DNA of 64,000 nt from Vibrio sinensis (GCF_003605645.1 NZ_QVMU01000003.1:203404-267403); one strand, 5' to 3'. Counted from the first letter of the stretch, positions 27,181 to 37,343 are shown. Notes: generated from the letters alone by a model not told the origin. A program made the numbers and translations.

Positions 27181-29088
27181 ATGATGCTTACTGTGAAAAA
27201 TTCGTTTTCACTGATTGATAAACCTACTTTTTTTGGTGCAATCGCCTTACTTCTTTCTATCGTTATTCCTCTCATTCTTTTCCCTGAACAAGGGGCAGAT
27301 TGGATTGCTATCGCCAAAACATTCATGACCGACAAACTCGGTTTTCTCTATCTGGCTCTAGGGATCAGCGCCCTATTTTTCATGATTTACGTTATCTTCA
27401 GTGATATGGGTCAAATCAAACTTGGTGAAGCCGACGAGAAACCTGAATTTACCACTGCCTCATGGGCAGCCATGCTTTTCTGTGGCGGTATCGGCGCTAG
27501 TATTCTTTACTGGGGCTGTATTGAGTGGGCTTACTATTACCAATCACCACCATTTCAACTAGAACCTGGCAGTGAAGAAGCGGTTAGATGGGCAGCAACC
27601 TATGGTATTTTCCACTGGGGTCCTATTGCTTGGTCAATCTATTTGATTCCAGCTCTTCCTATTGCTTACTTCTTCTATGTACGCAAACAACCTGTTCTCA
27701 AAGTTTCGAGTGCGTTAATGCCAGTATTAGGTGAAGAACGCAGTAAAGGTGCTTGGGGTAAAGTTGTCGATGTTCTATTTATCTTTGGTCTTTTAGGCGG
27801 CGCAGCGACCAGTTTAGGCCTCGCAGCACCACTGATTGGTGAAGGTCTTCACTATTTATTCGGTCTACCTAAAAACACGTTCAGCCAAGTACTCGTATTG
27901 TTGGTGTGTACTGCTATATTCGCTTATTCATCTTACGCTGGCCTAGAGAAAGGCATCAAAATCCTCAGTAACATCAACTTTTGGGGTGCGATGGGGCTAT
28001 TGGCGTTCGTATTAGCGGCAGGTCCAACTATTTTCATGCTAGAAACGGGCTTAGATTCCATCGGCCGCATGCTGTCTAATTTCTTTGTCATGGCAACTTG
28101 GGCTGAACCATTCGGCGGCTATGGCTCGTTTGAAGATACCCACTTCCCACAAGATTGGACCATTTTCTACTGGGCATGGTGGTTAGTATTTGCACCAAGC
28201 ATGGGACTATTTGTTGCTCGAATCTCTCGTGGTCGCACAATTAAACAGATGGTCGCAGGTTCTATTTTCTTCGGATCATTGGGCTGTTTCTTATTCTTTA
28301 TGATTTTGGGTAACTACGGTTTATCTCTACAGTTATCTGGCGAACTCGATGTAGTAGGAATCCTCAATAGTGAGGGGGCGACCAAAGCTATATTCTCGAT
28401 GCTTGAAGCTCTACCTATGGGGACAGCTGTTATCGCTGTGTTTACGGTACTTTGTATTATTTTTACCGCGACAACATTTGACTCTATTTCATACATTCTC
28501 GCGTCAGTAGTACAAAACAACGTCACTGAAGAGCCAATGCGCTGGAACCGTATGTTCTGGGCATTCACTCTATCATTCTTACCAACGGTATTAATGTTCA
28601 TGGGTGGGTTGAGTACTCTACAAACGGCAGCGATCGTCGGTGGTTTACCTCTGCTTGGTATTTCTGTCATGCTGATGATCTCGGCGGTTCGTGCCACCAG
28701 TCACGATTTACGTCATCAAGAAGATTACGTTGAGCCAACAATCAATATTGAAGATCTCCCAGATATTGACCCATGGTCAGCTGAGGGCATGGCATTAGCA
28801 CGCTTTGAGCGTAGCCGCGATGCTGCGCAAGAAGCGGCTGAGCTTGAGCGTGAAGCTATGGCTGCTGTTATTAGTGTGAAGAAACGTATTCGAGCCTTTG
28901 CACTTGAGCACTCTCTGGATGAAGCTTTTGCCGATCATCATATTCCTCAAGACTTGCAAGAAGCCTTACAGGCCGCTTTAGGCAATGTAATGAAAGCACA
29001 AGACAACAAACGCAATGCTTCAGAACAAGCCCAACTGGCGCGTATGGAATTTAATGAGTCCGTACTGGTAGCAAGTGCCGCCACTTAA
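27181..29088 (+). CDS. BCCT-family (betaine/carnitine/choline) transporter
   Basis: About 635 residues with 12 predicted membrane segments, then a long cytoplasmic tail (about 515-635) rich in Glu, Ala and Arg that looks helical or coiled. The family signature is clear: DWTIFYWAWWLVFAPSMGLFVARISRGRT, and GIFHWGPIAWSIYLIPALPIAYFFY. BCCT carriers take up compatible solutes or carnitine by Na+ or H+ symport or exchange; substrate not deducible. The start is uncertain: ATG at 27181 or 27184, or GTG at 27193, none with a good ribosome site. The tail is a candidate osmosensor or regulator by analogy with BetP. Confidence 0.88.
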   Translation: MMLTVKNSFSLIDKPTFFGAIALLLSIVIPLILFPEQGADWIAIAKTFMTDKLGFLYLALGISALFFMIYVIFSDMGQIKLGEADEKPEFTTASWAAMLFCGGIGASILYWGCIEWAYYYQSPPFQLEPGSEEAVRWAATYGIFHWGPIAWSIYLIPALPIAYFFYVRKQPVLKVSSALMPVLGEERSKGAWGKVVDVLFIFGLLGGAATSLGLAAPLIGEGLHYLFGLPKNTFSQVLVLLVCTAIFAYSSYAGLEKGIKILSNINFWGAMGLLAFVLAAGPTIFMLETGLDSIGRMLSNFFVMATWAEPFGGYGSFEDTHFPQDWTIFYWAWWLVFAPSMGLFVARISRGRTIKQMVAGSIFFGSLGCFLFFMILGNYGLSLQLSGELDVVGILNSEGATKAIFSMLEALPMGTAVIAVFTVLCIIFTATTFDSISYILASVVQNNVTEEPMRWNRMFWAFTLSFLPTVLMFMGGLSTLQTAAIVGGLPLLGISVMLMISAVRATSHDLRHQEDYVEPTINIEDLPDIDPWSAEGMALARFERSRDAAQEAAELEREAMAAVISVKKRIRAFALEHSLDEAFADHHIPQDLQEALQAALGNVMKAQDNKRNASEQAQLARMEFNESVLVASAAT

Positions 29089-29116
29089 TTGGCATAACAA
29101 ATCCTTCCATTAAGAC

Positions 29117-29144
29117 AAAACCCACCATTCGGTGGGTTTTTTTT
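29117..29144 (+). terminator. Terminator after the BCCT gene
   Basis: CCCACC and GGTGGG around ATTC, extended by AAAA and a run of eight T. Confidence 0.9.
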
Positions 29145-29210
29145 GAGCAAGATTTAATTCATTCAATCTCTCGAGCTAAAGCAAGCCTGTCCGTATCACA
29201 TCAGCTGTTA

Positions 29211-29285
29211 TTAGATAGTAAGTTTGGGGTACTGGTGTTAATGATTTTGACCAACACCCTCAGCACTTTAAATCAAACTATCTGA
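29211..29285. repeat. Long imperfect palindrome between BCCT and mscS
   Basis: AGATAGT (29213-29219) pairs with ACTATCT (29277-29283), the next GTTTG with CAAAC, and an inner GGTGTT with AACACC. The whole 75-base stretch could form one long interrupted hairpin. No gene uses it. Confidence 0.45.
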
Positions 29286-29294
29286 CTTGCTTAG

Positions 29295-29322
29295 CTTTTT
29301 ACTTTTTACTTTTTACTTTTTA
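29295..29322. repeat. Four tandem copies of CTTTTTA
   Basis: Exact 7-bp microsatellite, four units plus part of a fifth, ending at the mscS-like stop codon. It is outside the coding sequence, so unit changes would not alter the protein. Confidence 0.9.
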
Positions 29323-29324
29323 CT

Positions 29325-31001
29325 TTATTTAGCATCTTGCTGAACCATGTGTAAGTGAACATCCTGTTGAGGGAATGGAATTGAAATACCCTCTCGGTCA
29401 AACCTTAGTTTTACTTCTTTAGTGACATCCCAATACACATCCCAGTAATCCTCTGTTTTCACCCATGGTCGAACAATGAAATCAACGGAAGAGGTATTCA
29501 GCGTATGTACCTTAATCATCGGCTCAGGTGTACGTAATACCGAGGGGTGAGAGGTGATAATATCGATTAGAACGGCTTCAGCTTGAAGCAAATCATCGCT
29601 GTATCCAATACCAAACACCATATCAACACGACGAATACGTTCATGAGTGACATTCTTGATAACATCTCCCCATATTTTACTGTTCGGCACAATGATGATT
29701 TGGTTATCAAAGGTACGAATCGTGGTATTGACTAAGCTCATGTGGCTCACCTTGCCATCAACACCGCCAGCGTAGACAAAATCACCAACATCAAATGGAC
29801 GATAAATCAGTAGCATCATACCCGCAGCGAAATTAGACAGTGTATCTTGCAACGCAAAACCAACAATCACCCCGGCAATACCGAAACCCGTCAGCACCGG
29901 AGCTAAGTTCAGACCGATTTGCGATAGCCCGATTAAGATACCAATCACCCATACGATATTCCCCGACATCGAAACAAAAAAGTCCTGCATCAATTGGGAA
30001 AACTTCAGGTTTTTAGAGGTAACGGCTTTGGCAACGACCTTACGTGTCAATTTGGCAAGAGATCGAGCCACCAGCAAGATAAGAGCGAAAACAAACAGCT
30101 GGAATAATTGTTGTGGTGCGTTTTGGCCAATCCAATCGAACGCGGAATTGGACCAATGGCTCAATATGGAAAGGATCACCTTTGAATTGAGAATGTCGTG
30201 AGTAATATTCCCGGTCACTTCAAATATCAGACGCTTATATTCTGAGGTTTCAATTCCCATCTTATCAGCGATGGTGATCAATGAACGTAAACTGTCAGTT
30301 GCAATCCCTAAGCGTTGTTTAATGATTAACTGGCTTAGTTGTAAAGTCGCTTTCTCGGATTCTGGGCTAGCGGTAACTTGCTTATCAACAATACCTACCT
30401 GTTGGTTAAAATATTCCACGGATGCCGACAGTAACCGCATTCGGCTTGCAACGAGATCACTTAATGTTGCTTCAGCAACTTTATCTTGAACTCCTAACTG
30501 TTTTAACCAATTTAAGTTCTGCCAGCGCCCCTCGTATACCGAGTCTAGGTAATGCTGCAGCTCTTGATAGCTGTTAAGCAAAGAGAGTTTCTCATCATCC
30601 TTGGCTGTATCAATCGCCTCATTCAATGCTTTGATTTTCTCTTCTAGATAAGCCGTCGCGCCTTCCGAATACTTCTGCTGAATTTTGACTTGAGCAATCA
30701 GTTGCTTTTTAGGGATAACGTCACGCTTAATAGCAGAGGAGAGCTGCTCACGTAGTGCTTCATTTTTTTGGAATAGTTGTAACTGAATCGCATCTCGCTC
30801 ATCACCGCTAGCTTGCTCTAAGCTTTCTGATAATTGTTTAATCTCGTTATTTACAGCAGCAATTGCTTGCTCCGTTTTACTTATTGATGGCGGTGATTCT
30901 TGCTCTGCAAAAGCGCTTCCTGCAATAGAGATCGCCAGCGCAATCATCAATACAGTCACATAAGATTTAAAGTGATCATAAAATCGTGCGATAAACGTCA
31001 T
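29325..31001 (-). CDS. MscS-type mechanosensitive channel with periplasmic domain
   Basis: 558 residues from the ATG at 31001. A signal peptide or first TM (about 10-35, ending GSAFA) is followed by a helical, coiled-coil periplasmic region (about 40-270), then membrane segments and the MscS pore and beta domain. The pore helix GFGIAGVIVGFALQDTLSNFAAGMMLLIYRPFDVGDFV and the following VNTTIRTFDNQIIIVPNS segment are typical. It is larger than E. coli MscS and like the YbdG/YnaI or medium-MscK group. It releases solutes on hypo-osmotic shock. The GTG at 31043 is an alternative start. Facing a compatible-solute carrier, it completes an uptake and release pair. Confidence 0.87.
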   Translation of the reverse strand: MTFIARFYDHFKSYVTVLMIALAISIAGSAFAEQESPPSISKTEQAIAAVNNEIKQLSESLEQASGDERDAIQLQLFQKNEALREQLSSAIKRDVIPKKQLIAQVKIQQKYSEGATAYLEEKIKALNEAIDTAKDDEKLSLLNSYQELQHYLDSVYEGRWQNLNWLKQLGVQDKVAEATLSDLVASRMRLLSASVEYFNQQVGIVDKQVTASPESEKATLQLSQLIIKQRLGIATDSLRSLITIADKMGIETSEYKRLIFEVTGNITHDILNSKVILSILSHWSNSAFDWIGQNAPQQLFQLFVFALILLVARSLAKLTRKVVAKAVTSKNLKFSQLMQDFFVSMSGNIVWVIGILIGLSQIGLNLAPVLTGFGIAGVIVGFALQDTLSNFAAGMMLLIYRPFDVGDFVYAGGVDGKVSHMSLVNTTIRTFDNQIIIVPNSKIWGDVIKNVTHERIRRVDMVFGIGYSDDLLQAEAVLIDIITSHPSVLRTPEPMIKVHTLNTSSVDFIVRPWVKTEDYWDVYWDVTKEVKLRFDREGISIPFPQQDVHLHMVQQDAK

Positions 31002-31197
31002 TTTACCTGTTCCTTCATTGGGTTGAGTGTAAATAACACTCACGAATGACTTAGTTTACACTGGCAGTACAAATAAAAATGTCAGATGCAGTTCAATAAC
31101 AATAGGTTATTTTTGACGCATAAGAGAAATACTGAAATTTGAGGACGCTTGAATTTAAAAAGAGGTGTGGGAGCGTGGGGAGTGAAGTATCAAACAA

Positions 31198-31236
31198 GAA
31201 AACAAAGACTTACTACTCAAGGTGAGTAGTAAGTCT
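31198..31236 (-). terminator. Terminator after ycgN
   Basis: AGACTTACTACTCA and its exact complement form a 14-bp stem with a 3-base loop; a T-rich tract follows on the minus strand, 12 bases beyond ycgN. Confidence 0.8.
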
Positions 31237-31247
31237 GCAAAGCTCAA

Positions 31248-31688
31248 TTAAGCGCGATTAGGATGATTCAAAATGTGGTCTTCCCAATTGACGACATCGA
31301 TTTCATACACGACTTTGTCACGAACACTTTCGCCAGCTTTGTGCATTTCAGACTTTGAGCCCGTAATTAGAGGGTGCCATTCTGGTAATGGTTCGCCAGC
31401 TGCCAATAATCGATAAGCACACGTATGTGGCAACCAATTAAAGTCATCAATATCCTCACGAGTGAGCTTGGTGCACTCCTCTCCTGAGGTAAAACGATTT
31501 ATATAATCTTTACAAGAACAAGTCTTACTGTTTAACCAACTACACGCAACGTTGGTGTAATAGATCTCATCAGTATCCTCATCCATCAGTTTATGTAAAC
31601 AGCACTTACCACAGCCATCGCAGAGTCCTTCCCACTCTTCTTCTGTCATCTGTTCTAGTTTTTTACTTTGCCAATAGGGTGTGCTCAT
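31248..31688 (-). CDS. ycgN: YcgN-family cysteine-cluster protein (UPF0260)
   Basis: 146 residues. The N-terminal cysteine cluster ([12 protein letters not shown], then [18 protein letters not shown]) and the ending [18 protein letters not shown] match UPF0260/YcgN. The cysteines look like a metal or cluster site; activity unknown. Full length, monocistronic. Confidence 0.9.
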   Translation of the reverse strand: MSTPYWQSKKLEQMTEEEWEGLCDGCGKCCLHKLMDEDTDEIYYTNVACSWLNSKTCSCKDYINRFTSGEECTKLTREDIDDFNWLPHTCAYRLLAAGEPLPEWHPLITGSKSEMHKAGESVRDKVVYEIDVVNWEDHILNHPNRA

Positions 31689-31877
31689 AAACTCGTACTA
31701 CGTTATCGGGATAAGGGTGCGTTTTATACCGCTACCAAAAAAAAAGTGCAAGCCCACAGGATAAGTTTGTCTAAACCCTAACACCTCGTTACTCTACTCG
31801 AAATCTCGTATCTTGAAGTCACTTATGTATAGCTGTTCTATTCTTATAAAGTGTTTTTCAACTTCAAAGGTAACAGC

Positions 31878-32129
31878 ATGGGCATCATTTCATGGATCAT
31901 ACTCGGGTTAATCGCAGGTGCATTGGCAAAATGGCTAATGCCCGGCAATGATGGTGGTGGCTGGATCGCAACGATGGCTCTAGGTATTGGGGGCGCGTTT
32001 GTCGGCGGCTGGCTTGGAGGCTTTCTTGGTTTTGGTGGTGCCGATGGCATCAATATAGGTAGTATCATCACGGCGACGATTGGCGCTTTCGTTTTGTTGT
32101 TCATCTACAATCGTTTTTTAAGGGGCTAG
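31878..32129 (+). CDS. GlsB/YeaQ/YmgE-family stress-response membrane protein
   Basis: 83 residues, about three glycine-rich membrane helices (IISWIILGLIAGALAKWLMPG...GGWIATMALGIGGAFVGGWLGGFLG...SIITATIGAFVLLFIYNRFL). The family is often stress-induced in enterobacteria. The ATG at 31878 follows AAAGGTAA; the in-frame ATG at 31851 lacks a ribosome site. Its role is not known. Confidence 0.9.
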   Translation: MGIISWIILGLIAGALAKWLMPGNDGGGWIATMALGIGGAFVGGWLGGFLGFGGADGINIGSIITATIGAFVLLFIYNRFLRG

Positions 32130-32297
32130 CCCCATTTACGCAGTATTATAGGGTGAAGCCATTAGGTTTCACCTGCCCCAACTCTCAGTTGTATTCTCTC
32201 TGTAGTAGCCGCTCTGAATAAGAGTTTTCTGCACAACACTTCCATTCTCAAACAAAATACTGATAATAGCCTCCTTATTTTTTCAAGAGGCTTCATT

Positions 32298-32546
32298 ATG
32301 GACTGCCGATTAGGCTGTGGTGCTTGCTGCATTGCTCCAAGTATTTCGTCATCGATCCCCGGTATGCCAAATGGCAAGCCTGCGGGCGTTCGATGCATCC
32401 AACTAAATGACAATAATTTGTGTAAACTTTTTGGTCAGCCTGAGCGTCCAAAAGTATGTCACGACTTTAAGGCCTGCCCAATTGTTTGTGGTTCAACTAA
32501 TCAAGAAGCTCTCGACAACATTACTGAACTAGAGCAACTCACTTAG
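32298..32546 (+). CDS. YkgJ-family cysteine-cluster protein
   Basis: 82 residues. CRLGCGACCIAPS at the N-terminus, then CIQL, CKLFGQPERPKVCHDFKACPIVCG: eight or nine cysteines of the CxxCxxCC (YkgJ, Fe-S or zinc cluster) family. A second cysteine-cluster gene (ycgN) lies 600 bases away; the two are distant relatives. Function unknown. AGAGG precedes the ATG. Confidence 0.85.
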   Translation: MDCRLGCGACCIAPSISSSIPGMPNGKPAGVRCIQLNDNNLCKLFGQPERPKVCHDFKACPIVCGSTNQEALDNITELEQLT

Positions 32547-32659
32547 TCTCATATTCGATTCCTACATGCCATTCGTTTTATCTTAGTCATAGAATTTTTG
32601 TAGCGACGCTATTTGTCGACTATGTTCAAGGGTGTTTCTATTAAAAAGCAGGAACCCTC

Positions 32660-33355
32660 ATGAATAAATATATTGCAGAAGCATTCGGTACATTTTGGCT
32701 CGTACTTGGCGGTTGTGGTAGCGCCGTTCTAGCTGCTGGTTTTCCCGAAGTTGGTATTGGGCTACTCGGTGTTGCCTTTGCATTCGGTCTCACCGTCCTC
32801 ACCATGGCTTTTGCTATCGGTCATATTTCAGGTTGTCACCTCAACCCTGCCATTACTCTTGGTTTATGGGTCGGTGGTCGATTTGAAGCTAAAGATGTTA
32901 TTCCTTACATCGTAGCTCAACTGATTGGCGGTATCATTGCCGGTGGGGTCTTAGCGGTTATCGCTTCAGGGCAAGCAGGGTTTGATGTCGCAGCCTCTGG
33001 ATTTGCAGCCAATGGTTACGGCGAACACTCACCAGGGCATTACAATTTAACCTCTGCACTCGTAACTGAAATCGTTATGACCATGATGTTCCTGATCGTC
33101 ATCATGGGGGCAACGGATTCTCGAGCTCCACAAGGTTTTGCACCCATCGCGATCGGTCTTTGTTTAACTCTTATCCATCTCATTTCTATTCCGGTCACGA
33201 ACACATCTGTTAACCCTGCTCGAAGTACAGGGGTCGCGGTTTACGTGGGTGATTGGGCGATTAGCCAGCTGTGGTTGTTCTGGGTTGCTCCTATTATTGG
33301 CGCTATTTTAGGTGCTCTTATCTATAAGTCACTGTTGAGTGGACGAAGCGATTGA
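32660..33355 (+). CDS. aqpZ: Aquaporin Z
   Basis: 231 residues, six membrane helices and two half-helices with NPA motifs (62-64 in HLNPAITLG; 185-187 in SVNPARSTG). Selectivity-filter arginine is Arg188. Length and the [10 protein letters not shown] context match AqpZ, a water channel, and not the larger glycerol facilitators. CAGGAACCC precedes the ATG. Terminator downstream. Confidence 0.95.
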   Translation: MNKYIAEAFGTFWLVLGGCGSAVLAAGFPEVGIGLLGVAFAFGLTVLTMAFAIGHISGCHLNPAITLGLWVGGRFEAKDVIPYIVAQLIGGIIAGGVLAVIASGQAGFDVAASGFAANGYGEHSPGHYNLTSALVTEIVMTMMFLIVIMGATDSRAPQGFAPIAIGLCLTLIHLISIPVTNTSVNPARSTGVAVYVGDWAISQLWLFWVAPIIGAILGALIYKSLLSGRSD

Positions 33356-33415
33356 TAAATCACTTAAAACTCAACCAATATAGAGCGTATTGAAATAAAA
33401 GAGACAAATTGAAGA

Positions 33416-33455
33416 GACAAAAAAGCCGTTCGATAATAAGAACGGCTTTGTTTAT
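33416..33455. terminator. Bidirectional terminator, aqpZ and recR
   Basis: AAAGCCGTTC and GAACGGCTTT form a 10-bp stem with an 8-base loop; A-run on the left and T-rich tract on the right. Confidence 0.88.
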
Positions 33456-33525
33456 CTCAATGACTTCAAACAATTGAATATATTTCAATATGCACTGATG
33501 TCAGTCAGCTAGCACTGAAAGCACA

Positions 33526-34125
33526 TTACAGCCTATGACGACCAAGTAATGAGTGAGACAAAGTCGTCCCATCAACGAGCTCTAACTCTCCACCGACAGG
33601 AACGCCATGTGCAATGCGACTAGCAACCACTTGGTGTTCACGACAAAGATCGGCAATATAGTGAGCCGTCGCTTCGCCCTCCACCGTTGGGTTGGTTGCT
33701 AAGATAACTTCGCTCACATCACCACGACGTAAACGATAATCCAGCACATCAAGGCCGATATCGCTTGGACCGATACCATCAAGTGGTGATAGGTGTCCCA
33801 TCAACACGAAGTAACGTCCAGAATATTGCCCAGTTGCTTCCACCGCAGCGATATCTGCTGGGCTTTCCACCACACAAATCTGACCATTTTCCTGTCGTTT
33901 AGGATTAGTACAGATATGACAAGTATCTTCTTCAGTGAACGTTCGGCACTCGTTACAATGGCCTATTTCTGTCATTGCATGATTCAATGACTCGGCCAGT
34001 TGTAATCCACCTTTTCTATCGCGCTGTAACAAATAAAAGGCCATACGTTGTGCAGACTTAGGACCAACCCCAGGTAAGCAACGTAAGGCCTCCATTAATT
34101 GCTCCAGCATATGACTGGTGCGCAT
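33526..34125 (-). CDS. recR: Recombination mediator RecR
   Basis: 199 residues. Helix-hairpin-helix ([17 protein letters not shown]), zinc finger with CNEC...CHIC, and a Toprim domain ([38 protein letters not shown]). It works with RecF and RecO to load RecA at gaps. Last gene of apt-dnaX-ybaB-recR; starts 15 bases after ybaB. Confidence 0.97.
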   Translation of the reverse strand: MRTSHMLEQLMEALRCLPGVGPKSAQRMAFYLLQRDRKGGLQLAESLNHAMTEIGHCNECRTFTEEDTCHICTNPKRQENGQICVVESPADIAAVEATGQYSGRYFVLMGHLSPLDGIGPSDIGLDVLDYRLRRGDVSEVILATNPTVEGEATAHYIADLCREHQVVASRIAHGVPVGGELELVDGTTLSHSLLGRHRL

Positions 34126-34140
34126 TAAATACCTACTCGA

Positions 34141-34470
34141 TTAGAATGGCATTTTCATGCCTGGTGGTAATTGCATACCGCCAGTCACTGATGCCATTTT
34201 TTCTTTTTGCGTTTCTTCAACGCGACGCGCTGCATCGTTAAATGCCGCTGCGATAAGATCTTCAAGCATCTCTTTGTCGTCTTCCATCAAGCTTTCGTCA
34301 ATTTCAACACGACGAACGCTGTGGCTACCAGTGATAGTTACTTTCACTAGGCCAGCACCTGACTCACCTGTGATTTCCATATTTGCGATTTCTTCTTGAA
34401 GCTTTTGCATGCGATCTTGCATTTGCTGGGCTTGCTTCATCAGGTTGCCCATACCGCCTTTACCAAACAT
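34141..34470 (-). CDS. ybaB: Nucleoid-associated protein YbaB/EbfC
   Basis: 109 residues. [33 protein letters not shown] is the typical helical N-terminus, followed by the [21 protein letters not shown] strands. Dimeric DNA-binding protein, always between dnaX and recR in gammaproteobacteria. Confidence 0.96.
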   Translation of the reverse strand: MFGKGGMGNLMKQAQQMQDRMQKLQEEIANMEITGESGAGLVKVTITGSHSVRRVEIDESLMEDDKEMLEDLIAAAFNDAARRVEETQKEKMASVTGGMQLPPGMKMPF

Positions 34471-34547
34471 GATTATCTCTCTGATTAGTTAGCTTGTTTC
34501 GTTATTAAATGGGGCTGAACAGATAAAATTCAACCCAATTTCGTAGA

Positions 34548-36785
34548 TTAAATCGGTCTTACACTATCGTTGTCTAACTCAGCAGCAAAACGGCGTTGAA
34601 TGAAATTAACGTTCTCATCCGACGCTAGACTACTAAATGCCGTTTTTAGTTTTGTCTGATAGAGTTTTTCACGCAGCTCTAACGGCGTTTCACCTTGGTC
34701 GCCGACAGTCACTGACAGATGACACTCTTCACCTAATACTCGGTTCAGAGCATCAAGCAGTTCACCTTGAGCACGCTCAGTATTCAAATGAGCTTGCTGA
34801 GGGCGCAATGTTAACAGAATCGACGATCCATTTTTCTCGTAGTATGAATTTAATGCCAACTGTTGAGTAAGCTTTGCTGTATCAAGGGACTGTACTAAAG
34901 CAGACCAAGAGTCTTGCGCGACACTTTCTTGCAACAATTTTTCCGCCATCTCTGGCGTTTTTTCGTGCTCCAATGCTCGCTTTAGCTGCGTTGGCGTTAG
35001 CTCTTGAACCACAACGCTTTCTTGTGGCAAAGAAGCTTTCCATCGATAAGCTTCATCTTTACTTGAATCGGGAACTTGCTGATGCTGAGCAAAGTGTTTT
35101 GGCGACACCTGCCCTGCCTTGCCGTGCTTTTGTGCTACACGTTCAAGAACAGATTCTGACTTTGCAGATGCCGCATTAACCTTTTTTGATGTTTGACTGC
35201 TCGCTGCTTGGCTTGACGCATTAGACAAACCGTTACGTTGCGATCGCAGTTGATGCCTTAAACCACTGGCCGGAGACGTTGAACGCGTCGTAACTTGCAC
35301 ACGCTCTTGAGTGGGAATAGCCTGAGTTGCCGGCGGCGTATTCTCTGAATACGTCGGCATACTTTGATATTCATTGGATAGATGCTCTGGTGGCATCATA
35401 TCGTAATCTGGTTGTCCCACATCAGACGGCATCGATGAATGAGCCTGATACTGTGGCGGTTCATTATAAACAGGAGCGCTTTGAGTCGCCGCTCTTGGTG
35501 CTGACGGAGCTTGATGAACACTAGGTTGAGCCATTGTTGACGCTGGTTGATGCCCTGCAACTGTCCCTTGGGTAGCCCCTTGGATTGGTTGACGTTGAGC
35601 AGCATGAACTTGAGTCGCGTTAACTTGAGTGGTATTTGCTTGACTAGCGCTTACTTGAGTTACATTCGTTTGCGTCGATATGACGTTTGCCTGCACATTA
35701 GTGACAGGGCGAAACGCTAACATACGCAGCATAACCATCTCTAATCCAATTCGCTCAGATGGCGCCATTGGTAAATCTTGACGACCTTTTAGAGCAATTT
35801 GATAGTAAAGCTGAACATCTTCTGGAGAAAGCGCACGAGCCAATAGCGTCACTTTTTCAGCATCAGGTTGTGTATTGTCTAATGTTGATGGCAACGCTTG
35901 GTACATAGCTAAACGGTGTAACTGTGTCGCTAATTGTTGTAACAACCCATCCCACTCTACGCCATTTTGCGCAAGTTTCTGAACGCTATCGAGCACCGCT
36001 TGCGGATCTTTCGCGCTGATCGCTTCGAGTAGATGAATCGCTTGGTCCGTATCTAAGGTCCCAAGCATTTGAGTAACAAGATCCGTTTCAACGACGCCAT
36101 TACCCAACGCAATTGCTTGGTCGGTGAGGCTAAGCGCATCTCGCATACTGCCATCAGCCGCATGAGCTATCATGCCTAAGGCTCTGTTTTCCGCCGTAAC
36201 ATTCTCTTTAGAGAGAATATTTTCAAGCTGCTCACGAATAACATCAACGCTGATAGGTTTTAGATGAAACTGTAGGCATCGTGACAAAATAGTCACAGGA
36301 AGCTTTTGAGGATCCGTCGTAGCCAATATAAATTTCACATACTCAGGCGGCTCTTCAAGCGTTTTCAGTAACGCGTTAAAGCTGTGACGCGAGAGCATGT
36401 GAACTTCATCAATCAGATAAACTTTAAATCGACCACGAGCAGGTTTGTACTGGACGTTATCGAGTAATTCACGAGTATCTTCAACTTTGGTACGTGACGC
36501 AGCATCGATCTCGAGTAAGTCAACAAAACGACCTTCATCGATCTCTTTACACGTCGCACACTCTCCACACGGAGTCGCAGTAATGCCCGTTTCGCAATTC
36601 AGTCCTTTAGCAAACAAACGCCCAATAGACGTTTTACCCACACCTCGCGTCCCACTAAATAGGTACGCGTGATGCAGACGATTTTGTGCCAAGGCATTTT
36701 CTAATGCGGTTAATACATGGGCTTGGCCAACCACTTCTTTAAACTTGGTCGGACGCCATTTTCGCGCTAAGGCAAGATAACTCAT
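34548..36785 (-). CDS. dnaX: DNA polymerase III tau subunit, with gamma by -1 frameshift
   Basis: 745 residues. AAA+ clamp-loader domains I-III at the N-terminus: Walker A GTRGVGKTS (about 46-54), a zinc module with CETG..CGECATC, and LIDEVHMLSRHSFNALLKTLEEP. A low-complexity linker (about 365-530, rich in Gln, Thr, Ser, Pro, with repeated VNATQV-like units) precedes the tau-specific domains that bind DnaB and the polymerase. Codons 534-535 form A AAA AAG in frame, and the -1 frame stops after one Gly codon, giving a predicted 536-residue gamma. The product is longer than E. coli tau (643) because of the linker. Confidence 0.97.
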   Translation of the reverse strand: MSYLALARKWRPTKFKEVVGQAHVLTALENALAQNRLHHAYLFSGTRGVGKTSIGRLFAKGLNCETGITATPCGECATCKEIDEGRFVDLLEIDAASRTKVEDTRELLDNVQYKPARGRFKVYLIDEVHMLSRHSFNALLKTLEEPPEYVKFILATTDPQKLPVTILSRCLQFHLKPISVDVIREQLENILSKENVTAENRALGMIAHAADGSMRDALSLTDQAIALGNGVVETDLVTQMLGTLDTDQAIHLLEAISAKDPQAVLDSVQKLAQNGVEWDGLLQQLATQLHRLAMYQALPSTLDNTQPDAEKVTLLARALSPEDVQLYYQIALKGRQDLPMAPSERIGLEMVMLRMLAFRPVTNVQANVISTQTNVTQVSASQANTTQVNATQVHAAQRQPIQGATQGTVAGHQPASTMAQPSVHQAPSAPRAATQSAPVYNEPPQYQAHSSMPSDVGQPDYDMMPPEHLSNEYQSMPTYSENTPPATQAIPTQERVQVTTRSTSPASGLRHQLRSQRNGLSNASSQAASSQTSKKVNAASAKSESVLERVAQKHGKAGQVSPKHFAQHQQVPDSSKDEAYRWKASLPQESVVVQELTPTQLKRALEHEKTPEMAEKLLQESVAQDSWSALVQSLDTAKLTQQLALNSYYEKNGSSILLTLRPQQAHLNTERAQGELLDALNRVLGEECHLSVTVGDQGETPLELREKLYQTKLKTAFSSLASDENVNFIQRRFAAELDNDSVRPI
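35181..35187 (-). promoter_or_regulatory. dnaX programmed -1 frameshift site
   Basis: On the minus strand the heptamer A AAA AAG covers the last base of codon 533 and codons 534-535. After slipping back one base the next codons are GGT TAA, so translation ends one residue later. E. coli dnaX uses the same heptamer and also stops after one residue. A weak stem (TGCG / TGCA) lies a few bases downstream; no strong upstream Shine-Dalgarno-like stimulator is evident. Confidence 0.75.
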
Positions 36786-36797
36786 GAAAACTTCCGA

Positions 36798-37343
36798 TTA
36801 ATGACCGTCAAACTCACAAATGCTGTAAACGTTTAGGCCTAATGCCTCTAAACGTTTGTCACCACCAATTTCTGGCAGATTGATAACGAATGCAGCGTGA
36901 TCGACAACACCACCCAACTGACGGATCAATTTAGTTGTTGCTTCAATCGTACCGCCGGTTGCTAGTAAGTCATCAACCATTAATACTTTGTCGCCCTCAG
37001 AAATCGCATCGACATGGATTTCTAACGTATCAACGCCGTACTCTAGCTCGTAAGTTTGAGCAATCGTCTTACGTGGCAGTTTACCCGGTTTACGTACTGG
37101 CACAAAACCAACACCCAGTTCAAGAGCAAGAGGTGCACCAAACAAGAAACCACGTGCTTCTGTACCCACTACTTTTGTGAAGCCCATATCTTTGTACTTT
37201 TCAACAAGCAGTTGGATAGTTGCTCGGTATGCTTGTGCATCTTCCATTAGGCTAGTTACGTCGCGGAACAAAATACCCGCTTTAGGATAATCTGGAATGC
37301 TCTTGATGCTTGATTTGATCAATGCGATTGTTTCAGTAGTCAT
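36798..37343 (-). CDS. apt: Adenine phosphoribosyltransferase
   Basis: 181 residues. It salvages adenine to AMP with PRPP. The PRPP loop [20 protein letters not shown] and [10 protein letters not shown] are typical of APRT. It heads the apt-dnaX-ybaB-recR set and ends 12 bases before dnaX, so co-transcription is likely. Confidence 0.96.
   Translation of the reverse strand: MTTETIALIKSSIKSIPDYPKAGILFRDVTSLMEDAQAYRATIQLLVEKYKDMGFTKVVGTEARGFLFGAPLALELGVGFVPVRKPGKLPRKTIAQTYELEYGVDTLEIHVDAISEGDKVLMVDDLLATGGTIEATTKLIRQLGGVVDHAAFVINLPEIGGDKRLEALGLNVYSICEFDGH

Noticed and set aside
28314..28697. 127-codon minus-strand ORF inside the BCCT gene
   Set aside because: Antisense shadow of a clear membrane-protein gene; no ribosome site or family features.
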